64,000 nucleotides of DNA, from NCBI GenBank assembly GCA_018902385.1, contig JABSSW010000006.1:248001-312000 (forward strand), written 5' to 3'. The stretch's first letter is position 1. Every line of letters begins with the position of its first letter. The notes below the pieces were generated by a model. It saw only the letters and a list, made by a program, of their open reading frames with translations, did not search any database and was not told the DNA's origin. Positions 21,749 to 33,900 of the stretch are shown here, piece by piece. Position numbers and translations under genes: made by a program. The stretch comes from Physcia stellaris (taxonomy: Eukaryota; Ascomycota; Lecanoromycetes; Caliciales; Physciaceae).

Positions 21749-23239
21749 TCAAGTACCAGAGAGCTTCCTCTTCTTGGTCGGAGACTGTGGGAGATCGTTC
21801 GCAGGACTTGGAGACAACGTTGCTCGCTCGACACTCGATAGTGGAGTTTGCAAGCGAGGGATCTTTGCTTGCTCGGCTTCGCGCTGTTTTCTTTCGGATC
21901 TTCTTCTGAGTCCATCTTTGAATCGCTTTGCAGCCACCAGCTTCTGCGAATGGGCCCCAGGAGATGGCTGAGATCCCTCCCAGGATGTCAACCCGCCCCA
22001 TACTATTCGATTGACTGGCATTTTTTCTCTTATGATGAATTTATTCAGATTCTCACCAAAATTCGTGATGACGTCTTTTGTAGGTGGCTTGTCAAGGATA
22101 AAGTTGAGGTTTAGGAGGCCTTGTGGCTCGGTGACTTCGATCTCATTTGACGTACTTTCCGTTTCGACAATTGGTTCAGGGAGCGGTGCTAGCATAATGC
22201 GCTCAATAGATCCGGGGCCACGGTCCAACTGTACAGGTACTTGGTCTTGAGGGAAGTTGGGCGCCTCCCTAATTTTGCGCGACAGTCCGGAGACAGTAAA
22301 CCTCTTCTCTTGCTGTGCGAGAGACTTCAGTGCCCAGATGAGTGCTCTCGTGAAGGATTTGGGGCCAGGAGCTGGAGTTGTATTCCCAGAGCCGCAAGCG
22401 CCGAGGAACTCGAATGAACTAGGATGCATGAGTATCTAATCACCCAGAATCCCAGGGACACTGATGAGCTCACCGACGAGACCATGTCTGCCCATCACGT
22501 CCCAGATCACCTGCATAACAGCTAAATGGACTCAGCGCGCTAGATACTCATGGTTCTAAGGCATACACTTACCAATCGAAAATTTCAAGGACATCGCCTT
22601 TGGTCTGACTGAGATTACGCTCAATGGATTCCCAAACAATTTCGCTAGCTTCTTTCACGTCTTCGGAAAGCGTGCGTTGGCTATAAACAATCAGTCTTAC
22701 CAAGGGTAAAAGGAAGATTAATACTGACCCGGTCAACGTAAGCCCATGGCGACCATCGTCAGATGATTTAGGACTTCCATGGCCAGCATAGTATACCAGT
22801 AATAGCGTTCGGGGCGCGTCCTCGTAATACGAGAAGTCTGCTATAAACTTCATCAGTTGTTGGTGAGGGAGTTTTTCTGTCTTGCTGTTCAGAAGCTTTC
22901 GGATGACTTTGTATCTAAAGGTGTTTTCTAGGACATCTGCAAGGTCAGATACCTAGAGTCATTAGCTTCCTTCTACTTCTGTGGAAGGGAGGTACATACT
23001 TCTGCATCTGTATGTAAATCATCACACGATTTGTCCCAGGATATGAGTAGGCACTTGACCCTTTTATAAAATGATGATATCCTGTAGTAAGCACTCTGGT
23101 CCATCACAGTACTCCAGGCAACCTGCAATGAGGCATTGGCTTTTTCGAAGTCATCGTCGTATTCGACCGTGGCGGCACTTGCAGTCCGTTGCTTTGAGTG
23201 GACAACAGGCGGGCCTTGTAAAACGCTTGGCGAAGCCAT
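21749..23239 (-). CDS. Caspase-like (peptidase C14) protein
   Basis: Five exons (23000-23239, 22729-22952, 22573-22680, 22474-22521, 21749-22418) give 429 aa in unbroken phase. The caspase-like fold starts near residue 60 (RVKCLLISWDKSCDDLHTDA). The catalytic His lies in LLVYYAGHGSP (His138) and the Cys in the DCCYAG motif (residues 190-195; Cys192 by comparison with metacaspases). The Cys codon region is split by an intron. The following part, FEFLGACGS...TPAPGPKSFTRALIWAL, is the ending I recall in fungal C14 proteins. A basic tail (KRFKDGLRRRSERKQREAE and a terminal KKRKL) could direct it to the nucleus. Unlike many fungal relatives it has no NB-ARC/NACHT or repeat domain. Such proteins are proposed effectors of regulated cell death; metacaspases cleave after Arg/Lys. 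Specificity here is unknown. Confidence 0.82.
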
Positions 23240-24995
23240 TGACTGGTGATTTTAGCGATGTGCTTTCTCTTTCCTTTCCTGTCGAATTCTCAGCCTGACG
23301 TGCTTTTTACAGTGGATTCCCACGCAAGGGACAGAGGCGAGCCCTAGCTGAATGCGAGAGATGATAGATGAAGCGATAGAGGAGCAGTTGACTTGTTGTA
23401 AGTGAATAGAACGGCCACAGCTGAGTGGGAGATACTTAGCAGCCGCCCTTTATATGGAGATATAGAGGGTCACAGGACTGACAAACATAGATCTGCTCTG
23501 CGCTGGACATAGCCTCCTGAGTTGGTGGCCTTCATTGTGTAATGTATGTATCAAACAAGGCTCTCCGACCAAGTTGCGGCGTAGTGGCTCTGCACGTTAA
23601 TATCAGCCAGCCTTTTGTCACCCCCACGACTTGTGCAACCACATACCTTACCCAGCATTCCAAAACAGGAAGGTGGACTATCGAACAGGTGCTTCTTTCC
23701 TGTCTATTTCAATGATGAAACAAATGAAACCGGGATGCCAGTGACGGCAGCCAAGACAAGTGCCAGCCCTACAACATGAAAGCTATATTTAGTTCCACAT
23801 TGACGCCCCAGAAAAAGGTGGGTAATGCTAGTGGGGACTCAGCCCGTTTGGTTGGACGAGCGTGCAGTCAAAGCAGGGTGTTACTCATTGTCTCACCATG
23901 CTGGCCTTTGATTCCAGCAAACTACCAGGAGAGCAACTTCGGTGAAAGGCTGATGAATCGCAGAAGATTTGGCTGAAAGCATACCTTCTGACTAGTTGGT
24001 CATGCTGATTCTATCAGGAGGAAACTAATCGTTGAATTTTGCGAAGAATCGAGGGTTTGCTACGAAATGCAATGATAGCTACAATGGAAGCCGTCCGGCC
24101 CATAGTAGGCCTTCACTGAGAATGATCCCGAGAAAAATAATTATTGATGCTTTGATAATCGGATGGACTCGCAATAATGTTGCTTGGGTTCTGCGCCTAC
24201 GATGCCTGATTAATCAAGAATCACTGCCAAGAAGAAAATCTTGACATGTGTTTCGCCGAGAGATGTCTATCAGATCAAAAATCGATGGTAGTGATACATC
24301 TGGGTTCCGCTAGCCCTGTAACAAAAACGAAGCCTAATCCAGACTCATGAGGCTCGATCGGAATCATCCTCAGCAACATTTGGCGTACGCACGCGTGGTA
24401 GGGCTGGCATGATCCTACTCATAAATCCATGTCACAGTCTTTGTCCTTGAAGATTCCGTCCTGCAATGGCGCACTAGAGGGCGAGATTATTCCAAGTCGC
24501 AGCAATGTTGCGAGAACCGGGATGTGCACCAGAAAATGACATCACCGTTTCAGAGAGTCTGAAGCAGATGTCAAGCGAACCAATCAGAGAGTGCTTATGT
24601 CATAGACCATATAGCTTGACATCAGGCCTTTGCACATTCTGCATATAGTAATTGTCACATCTTCCCATTTGCGTATCTGGATTATCTGTTCACGGTGAAC
24701 AAGTAACAAGTCCCATGAACTATAACATACAGTATAGAGAGAGAGAACAGAGAGGCCTCCAACGCCATGCAACTCAAGCCCAAAAACCAATACTAGATCC
24801 CCCCAAAGATGTACCTTTCGTATCGTCAAGATTTCCCGCCTCTCGAGCATTCCCACTACCTCAGCCTCTACCGATATTTCTCATCAGTCCGTTTCTCTGC
24901 TTTCTCCTCTCCTTTCCTCTCTTTCCCCATCTCCTCTTCCACCCTCCTAACCCTGGACTTCTTCACCCAACCTCATCACTCCCCTTTTCGCTGTA
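23240..24995. other. Intergenic region
   Basis: About 1.75 kb. The first part is the promoter of the caspase-like gene; the end is the 3' flank of TRA1, pyrimidine-rich at 24870-24990. I see no gene. A CCAATCAG word at 24579-24586 is not near any start codon. Confidence 0.55.
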
Positions 24996-27900
24996 TCAAA
25001 GCCAAGGCATCCACATAGCATCCACAATCCCCAAATTCTCCACCACCGTCGCCTTCGCCACGAGATCAATAACCGTCTGTCCAGCGGGCAGATTCCCCTC
25101 AGGCGGACCCGCCAAACTAACAGCTCTCTTAACTACCATGTCGCAGTTGGTCTGCACCGCCTCCCTGAGCAGTTCTTTATTCTCGCCCCAGCCCTGCGAG
25201 GCCGCTGGACCGGCTGGTGCTGCAACGGCTGTTGCGGTGGGATTCGAAGTGGAGGGATTCGTGGAGGATGAGGAGGAGGGAAGGGCAGGTAAGGTCGCGT
25301 TCGAGCCTCGAAACGTAGTCATCCAGAAGATCATCTCGTCCCTCACGAAGATCGCAAGCTGCGAGTCCAGCTCGCCCTCCGGCTCGGTCAAACACCTCGC
25401 AATGGCCATCAGCGCCGCGGTGAAAATGCCTTCCGTCGCGAGCGGTCCCATCAGCGTTTGCAGATTCGGGGTTAAGCGGAAGGGCACAGGTTCCACGTTC
25501 GAGAAGAGGGATTTCTGGGAGCTGAGGGTGGGAATCAATTCGCTGCCCCAGATATTGCCGGTATTGCGCGAGACGGTCAGTTTGTGCGGGTATCGCTGCG
25601 TCATGTACATGGTGTAGGTGAGGAAGGTGAGGCTGGCGAGCTGGTAGCTGAAGTGCCTGCGGAAAAGCCAGAAGTCGGCGTATTGGGGGTAGGTGGCTTG
25701 GAAGTAGTGGAGGGCAATAGTGTTAGGGACCCATCTCTGAGTGATGGCTTTGAAGGTTTCGATTCGTAATGGATGGTCCTGGGTAGGACGGACACCGCGC
25801 GACTGGGTTTCTGCAAGAGCGCGAAGTTTGTCCATGGTGAATAGTACAGGTTCGTCTTTGTTTTGGTTGTTGCGTCGGCAGTGATCTTCGTAGACACCTT
25901 GTAGAGATATGTAACTAGAGTCATCATGGACCAAGCGGAATGAAGGAGCGATGGGAACCATGTGTGGAAGGAAGAAGTTGAGATTGCGACGTCGTGATTC
26001 TTTGCGTTTGGCAAGGATCCCGTTAAATATACGGAAAAGCTGGAGGATGCGCTCTTCGCGGCGAGTGTGTCTGGCCGCTGGGTGTTGGACTGCAAAAGGA
26101 TGTACACTGCCGTCATTACCACGCATTTTCAGACGGCGATGAGAGAAGCCGACGGTCCGGACAAGGTCAATGTTAGGTAAGAAGCGCTCAATGGTGATAA
26201 AATCTTGATTTTTATCACAGTGTTCCAGGTATTGGCCAGGTACCTCAACAGCATCGAATTTTTGGAATTTGAATTCGCTGAGATGCGGGCTGTAATTCTC
26301 CAGGCTTTGTGTTTGTGGCCGGCGATCAAGCTTCTCCTCGAACTTATCTCTCCATTTCCGTAGCTTGTGGATGTACTCGTACATTGTTGGCTTCTTGGTA
26401 ACAAAGTCTTCCTCAAAAGAACTTCTAATATGTGGTGGTAAGATTGTTTCGGAAAATCGTCGAATATTGGACTCTGTGGCTGGTGGAAGTTTCGTGTCTT
26501 GTGCATAAGCCGCGTGTTGGCGAGCGATGAACTGAGTCCTATTAGCATTTCACATTATATCAGTAAGTCTTCCGACACTCACAGATAAGCCATCATTGAG
26601 TAAAGCCACGATAAGTCTATAGGCATCCTCATCCGGTGGGCACTTGAAATTCTTCTGGATCTGGTCCACCATTGTCTCCATGGAAAGGGCGAGGAATGGG
26701 AACGTAGTCTTCAGTATAGACATGATCTCTTCCGAGTACTCCCAAGCAGGCTTTCGCTGTGTCGGTTGAATTGGCTGATCGGTACCATCAGTATTCCCCA
26801 TCTGTGTGTCGCCGTTTGCCTCGGACTTCATCGCAGCTCCACTGGTTTGCCCATTTAATTGACCACTAGGCCCACTTTCCCCATTCGCTGTCCCTGGTCT
26901 CGAAGAGCTGTTAGCACGGCCACTCTCAGGACTGCCTTGCTTCACGTTTGGTGACTGTTGCTTGGTACGATTGATCTTCTCTTGTTTTTGATCCTGCTGC
27001 TTCTTGATAGCCATCATGTCTTCGCGATTGGTTCTGAGCAAGAAGTAAAGTGCCTGCGGGAATTTCTTGGCAATCAAAACAAGTAAGTTTCTCGTAATCT
27101 GTGCTTCGCCATGCGACAGACTGGTGAGCAGTTGTGGTATGAATGTGATCCAGTACCACACTGGGGTGTCTCCGCGGAAGTCTTGGAAAGCTTGAACCAT
27201 CTGCCCTTCGGCATTATCGAAACTGAGAAGCCAAAGGACTCTACTCAGTAGTTTCCTTGACTTGGAGTTTCGGTAAAGCCCGGCAGCCTCGAGGTAGCAA
27301 GATAAAGCAGCAGTACCTATGGCGAAGTCGTGTGGTCTTTCTCTAAACTCATTGTCGTTGTACTGGCCCCACTCGGCCCAGGCTTTAGGTAGGCGGATAT
27401 CGTAGAAGAGTGCAGTCCCGAAAGCATCATTCGCTTCCTCCTTCTGGCTGAGCTTGGCCAAGAACATCCCCTTCAATGTGAAGAACTCGGCTTTTTGCTG
27501 TTGTCCGAAGTAATTGAGGTTAGTATTGTTTATCACATCTAAACCGCTACTAAGCTCGCTACGATTCTGATAGTGGCACTTAGCCTGTTCTCTGAGCTTG
27601 AGGAACGCTTCTTGGATTTCGATATTTGGCAGGGTGTAGATTTTGCTCAGTTGGCTTATGCAGACCTCCGGTAGTTGATGCTTTCGAGCGACGTGCGCAA
27701 AACGGTTGATTATCCACGCTGTCTCATGATAGCCACGATAAGCATAAGAGTTGCCGCTTGCATTACTCTGATTCTGCGGAAGAAGAGTCAAGTAAGTCCT
27801 GTTAATTAGTTGGAAAATATGCTGACGCCAGGTAACCAAATCTTGCCATGCGTTGATGTCATCCCATACATTCGGTAATCTATCTCGCCATGTGCCGAGC

Positions 27901-30900
27901 AACAACTTAAGCTCCTGTGACTTTTGGTCTAGATTCGCAGATGTGGTCGCTAGGAGGCTGCTGCAGATTACATTTGCATCGTGCAATTCGACAAGCTGTT
28001 GGAAATTCTGTAGTAAAGGAATGTGGGCGTTGGTGATGCGGGTCGGAAGTTGATGCCATTTTCTGATCGAGAGCTGGATAGACTCATCACAGATACGGTT
28101 AAAATCCTGAGGCGTTTCACTCTTGTCATGCAATTTCAGCAGCGAGATGAACGCTTGGAAGAATGTTCGCCGTGGTGTAGGGGCGTCCGAAACACCCTTG
28201 ACAATCGAAGCCAGCCCCTCTAATTGATCTGAGGGTTGCCACATTTCCAGAGATCTCCAAGTGGACTCCAATAGTAAGTCATTGAAGTTCTCATGCTTGG
28301 CGAAATCGCTTAGTATATCCCATTGCTGCAGCTTCTGTGCACACAGAATCCAATGATCTTCCCAAAGCATGTATTCCCCCTGTGAGAAAGGTACTGACCC
28401 TGTGCGAGCCTTGATCTGAGCAGCTTCGTAGAAGTCCTGTGCTTTATCCCACATGCCATTCTGCTCGTAAGAAAGCGCACAATTAGTCTCAATGAACTTG
28501 CATCGCCGTCTCCACGTGCCATAGAACAGATCGTCCTCCTGCAAACCTGCATAAATCTCCACTAGGGCATCTAGATTACTTTCTCGAACAGAAGCGGTAT
28601 CGATGATGGGAAACAGCGCAGCGTCTTCTAAGGCTACAGCTGCTGTGTACCAAGCGTCATAAGTCCTGCTAAGGAACTTCATCACATGGGCTGGGATTTT
28701 GAGACGTGGACTTGTGCGGACGCTACCCTCGAGTAGGGCTTGTACAACGTTTGGTCTTCGGTCAATCTGGCGGTGATGGTAGTCTTTCGTCACCAGCGTC
28801 ACCATCCCTTTCTCTAGCTCGCTACGATCGTCTCGTGACAGCGATGACCAGCACAACGGGAACAGCGAAACCCAGACCTGGTAAGCGACATTGGGGTCTG
28901 TATGCTGTAGCTGGCACAACGGGCCCAGAATATCGCGGGCTTTGACGTCGCCAAGGCTGTTGTAGAAGCGCCTATGCTCAGCCATGAAAGTCTCGAAACG
29001 ATCGTCGAGCATGAGATCGTCTTTTCGACTGTCTTTCTGTGATGGGCCAAAAATTTGAGCTGGAGTCAACATTTTGAAGTCATCGTCATGTAATTGCACA
29101 GTAGCTCCAGTCTCCACAGCACCAAAGATAAGCTGGATGGCCTGGCTCAACCAAAAGCTCTCATTCAGAGTATCCCAATTCTGTGAGATCAATATATAGA
29201 CAAGTCGGGTACTAATTGACTTCTGCAGGCTCTTGTCGAAGATGTTCATGAACCGTTCTCTCATCTCCACGTCCTGCGCTCGTGTGCCTACCAAGAATGC
29301 GTGTTCCAGTCTGACAGTCAGCTCGGTCCTTGTGATTCTGGGATCCTCGTATATTCGAATGACCAAGTCTAAGAATTTGTGTAGAAGTGTTAAGTCCGGT
29401 CTTGTTTCGAAAGCAAGCATCTTATGTAGCACAGCAGTCTTCTCCTTTAATGTCGGAAATGGCTCGTTGTAGTCGAAGACCCATGTTTCCACCATATCCA
29501 AGACTTTTTCGCAAAGCTTGGTGTTCAAGGATCGTTCCACCAGAGTAGCGAGAACGCTCAGAAATGCCCGTCTACGATCCCCTAGAGTTGCCATTCGTAT
29601 CGAAACAACGTCAATAGCCTTCAAGATCAGATCTGTCGATATTTCTAATTCACGTGCATCCAGGGTATCTGGCCTAACAGCAGGTTGGAGTGCCTGTCCC
29701 GGTGTTACGGCTGGCGGAGCTTGTGGAAGCTGGTCTCGCGCAAGTTTGTGCGTCAATGCATTGATAAGCTGCGGAAGATGTTGCTCGATTTCTTTAGGGC
29801 GAGCATATGCTAATGTCCATAAGATATTGATAGCCGAGACATGATTACCAGCTGCTAAAGTCTCGGTTGCTACAGCTGAGAGAAAGTTGATGAACTCAGA
29901 GGACGGTGTTTCGACATCCATCTCGTCTTCCTCATTCGTCTCTGCGGGTAGAGCATCCAGGACTCGCCGTAAAAGAGGCCTTATCGAGCGAGTACGTTTC
30001 TCGCCATCCTGCTTCTGCTCTGAGTCTAGCTCCTGGTCCGAGATATGAATACAGTCTTGGACCTCGGGATCCTCAAATCGTATGGCTTTCTCCAGCATCC
30101 TTTGTATTGTAGTAAGGTGCGCCAGTACCCACTCATCAGACTTGACGTTTATAATGACACGAATGACCTGAAGCGCATTGATGACGTTTGTGATAGTTTT
30201 ATCATCGCCCTTTTCTGTTCTCTCAGATGCTAGGAGTTGGTCGGTCATCCGAGAAAAGAGCTCAATCTCAAGATCGCCCCACAGCTGAGGAGACAACAAG
30301 TCATGTAGTAGCCCTACTGCTTTCCTACACATCTCGTTGGGTGGCAAGGCAGCTTGAGGGTTTAAGGATTGCAGTTCCCGAAGCTTGGTCGCAGGCAGCG
30401 GGTAACGCTCTGGTAGACTGTAGATGAAGCTCATGAGATATTTGACAAGCATGGAGCGTAGGGGTATAGGCACCATATACTCGTTCCTTTCAGCGCTTGT
30501 CGAAGATGCTGTATTGAGCGCAGGCGGAGAAGTATTTATGGGGTCCGGTCTCCGCCGCTTTGCTGGCGAGCTATCCACAGATCCTGGAGGCTGTGGATTA
30601 CCACCCTTCACGCGACCTTCTTCCCACTGCAGAATCATGTTGATGAGATTCAGTACAAGCTTCTTGTGTTCATTGGATGGGTTAGGTAGCTGCGCAATTT
30701 TCGACAACGATGGGATGATGTGTGGAACGAACTGCTCTCTAGCTTCGTAGAATAGGCCAGGATGTCTCACCATGAATTGGAAAATACAGATCATTTGTTG
30801 AAGGTTGGCGCTCTCTTCTGACAGGATCTTTTTGGGCCACTTAGTCCACACAGGGTATTTCAAGTCCCCAACATTGGGCATCCGCTTATGGAGATACGGT

Positions 30901-33900
30901 GCAACAAGATCGAGAGCCTGGATTACCAATGCCCGGCCTTCGTTCTGATGGGCTTTGAGCAAAGCCACGTAGATCTGGTTTACTATTTTCACTGGTGTAT
31001 CGAATTGTGCGATGAAGTAACTGACCAGCACATAAGAAGCATGTTTGTTGATCGTGTCTTCCAGCTTCATGTAGCTCCAGCCGAATTTTATAATGTCTTT
31101 GCGGGCTTCGGACACTTGGTTGTGGTGATATTTGAGAAGCAGCGCAGACATCTGAAGCAACTCCAGCCGAGAGTGATCGGCCCCCGGTTGTCCAATTTCA
31201 TCTGCAGGCTCGAGTACTTGGGGCTTCCAGATCTTGTTGTGAACAGCTTCGACGATACTTCTGTCGACAAATTGTTTCCCAAGGACATGTCGCTCCGAGG
31301 TCCGCATTACATCCATAGCGAATATGGGATTGACCAGGTTGCGGAACGCAAAAGCTTTGATCATTTGCGATGAGTTGCGGGAGCTGTACAGATCTAAGCT
31401 CCGCATCACTATACTACGCCAAAGATCTAGAGAATCACTTGATACAATATGGCTGTAGATAAAGGAAAAGAAAGAGGCGTGCAGCTTGAGAGAGTCCGAT
31501 GTAATTGCGTCCATCAATTGAAACAAGAAATCCAGATCTTCCGGGGCCTGCTTAAGGTAGATTACAAATATTTCCATCAGATGTTCCCCAGCTTGGTCTG
31601 CTGCTAGTCTTAAATCAGAGGCAAGTGTGTCTGCGGTTACTTTCTTGTGCAATCCCTGGCCGGTGGTAAGAAGAGTTTGCCGTAAATCGGTAGATTCTAC
31701 CAGCCAGTCACCTTTGTGTCGAGCAATCATCCTTAGCATGTGGATTGCGTTGACAGATGCAAGGTTCTTCTTCTCCATATCTTCAAGGCCAGTGAATGAG
31801 CTAATCAAGGCTTCAAGGTCCGCAATGACAGTACTACGTAAAGAAATACTCATTGGGGCATCGAGGACTTGTGCGAAGAAGCGGCCGTACTTCAGGTCCG
31901 ATATTCGTTCCTTGAAGAAGGACCAGGATTCCTTAGGATATCGATTGAGGAATCTCATGAGTGGTTCCCTAAAGGGACTGTGATGTGTTCGCCTCAAGGC
32001 GTCTTCCAGCTCCATGACTTTGTTCACAATGTCTTTCATGAAGCCCGATGCTGCGGGTGGAAGTAGATGGAAAACATTCAAAACCGCGATCACGATCTGC
32101 ATTTGCGGGTGCTGTTCGATCAAGGTGAAAGATGATTTTTGAAGAGCTGCCGGAGTGGCGATATGGCTCAAGTGCGACAGTAAGCGCTCCCCTATTTCTA
32201 CCTTGAAATAGTTCGTGAGAAGTGCAAGTAACCTTGCAAGACCCTGAAGTCCTTTGACATTAAGCTTCTCTGGATTTTGGAGGTTCTGGAGGATTGGCCG
32301 CAGACCAGTCTGTAAAAGATCCTTGGGGAGTTTGTTGGTCTGCGCGAGGACTCCCTTCAGACCAGCGATGGCAGCGTTGATTACATCTTGGTTCACTGAA
32401 TAAAGTGACTTGAAAAAGACGGAGATGATGCGACTACGACTGTTTGTGTGCTGTTGACCTCCAAATTCGGGAAAACCAACCGCCAAGGAGAGTAACTTGA
32501 TACATGCTACTCGTAAGCTGAGAATATCTTCAGACTGTTTGTGCTCATTTGGTTTCTGCGACAACATCTCATCCTCTGCATCGGCTAGGACCAGAGATTC
32601 CGTGAGCAGCCTGTTGAGGGGTTCATTGAATTCGACGAGACTTTGCTCCATGCTCATACAGTAAGTGATAGCTTCAATGTATCCTATTTGCGTCGGCAGA
32701 GGTAATGCTCGCAAAGGTTTGTTGTAGATAGGAAGCAGAAGTCGATCCTTTACAGGTGACAGCAATTCATGCACTTCGGCGTTGATGACCCCGGCGAGAA
32801 CCTCAAAGGATTTTTGGGTCGCCGCGCGAACATGCTTGTTCATGTGAGCTAGCTCGTACACCAAAAAGCCGCACAAGTTGTGAAGCCGACTTGTGTGTGA
32901 TTGGAGATCTTCCTTTGATATACCTTTGTTGCATCTTCGAAGCAGGGTTTCAACCGTCTCAAGCGCTTGGACACGAGTGTTGGCTGGCAGATCCAACGGC
33001 ATGTCTTTGATGACATAGACCAGAGATCGAATGAATTTGGCCTGCTTAGTGATCATCCATGTGTCCCCAAAGTCTATCTTCGTGACCAGTAGGTGCAGAC
33101 CCAAACCTCCTCCGGTTTTGGTGAACCACTCTTCTTCATGGCATCGATGACAGAAGATGTCGGCCAGGTGCGTGAAAAATGGGAGCTTTTCAGCCGAAGT
33201 CTCAGATCCAAGGATGACGCCTGCACCCTGATACATGACCTCTATTGCTCGTTGACCCACTTCACGCAGCACAGGGCTATCTGAAGCAAGCGTATCAGCA
33301 ATCGCGTCCGCCAGAACATGACTGTCCAGACACAAAGGTCCTTCGCCCCCTCGTACATCAAAGTCTTTCTTTTCGTGCCTTGCGTTGGCAAGAGCACGTC
33401 CGAGCTCAAGGATCGCGAAATGTCGACACACGTCAGCAAGCAGGGTAGTCGCAGTGCTCTCGAGATCCTGCACTGTAGCCGCCACCATCAATGCCTTAAG
33501 TAATTTTCTCAGAGTTTCCTGTTGCGATTCTTTCTTCGCAACAGACTTCTCACGATCTGGCATCAGCACCTCTTCCAAACCTGACTCGAAATTACCTTCT
33601 AGTAGATCCGTAGCTTGCAGTCGCACGAGCTGTGCAAAATTATCTGGAAGATTGTCAAAACCGATGTGTATCTTGGTCTGAGCAGCCACCATACGGAGGG
33701 CCTGCTGCTTGTAGAAGGGGTCGGATTTCTTCGCAGCTGGGGTTCTTGGAACCTCCGATAAGGTTGCAATAGCAAGGTCCAAACCGAGATGTGCCGGGAA
33801 AGCTCTGTCCTTATTTGACCCTATGAGTCTGATATCGATACTGCAACTATCATCTGCGAAGCTCTTGTATTCGAGTCCGGGAGGCCCGGTCAAGAATTTG

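Noticed and set aside
24579-24586. CCAAT box
   Set aside because: It lies in the 3' flank of TRA1, far from any supported start codon.
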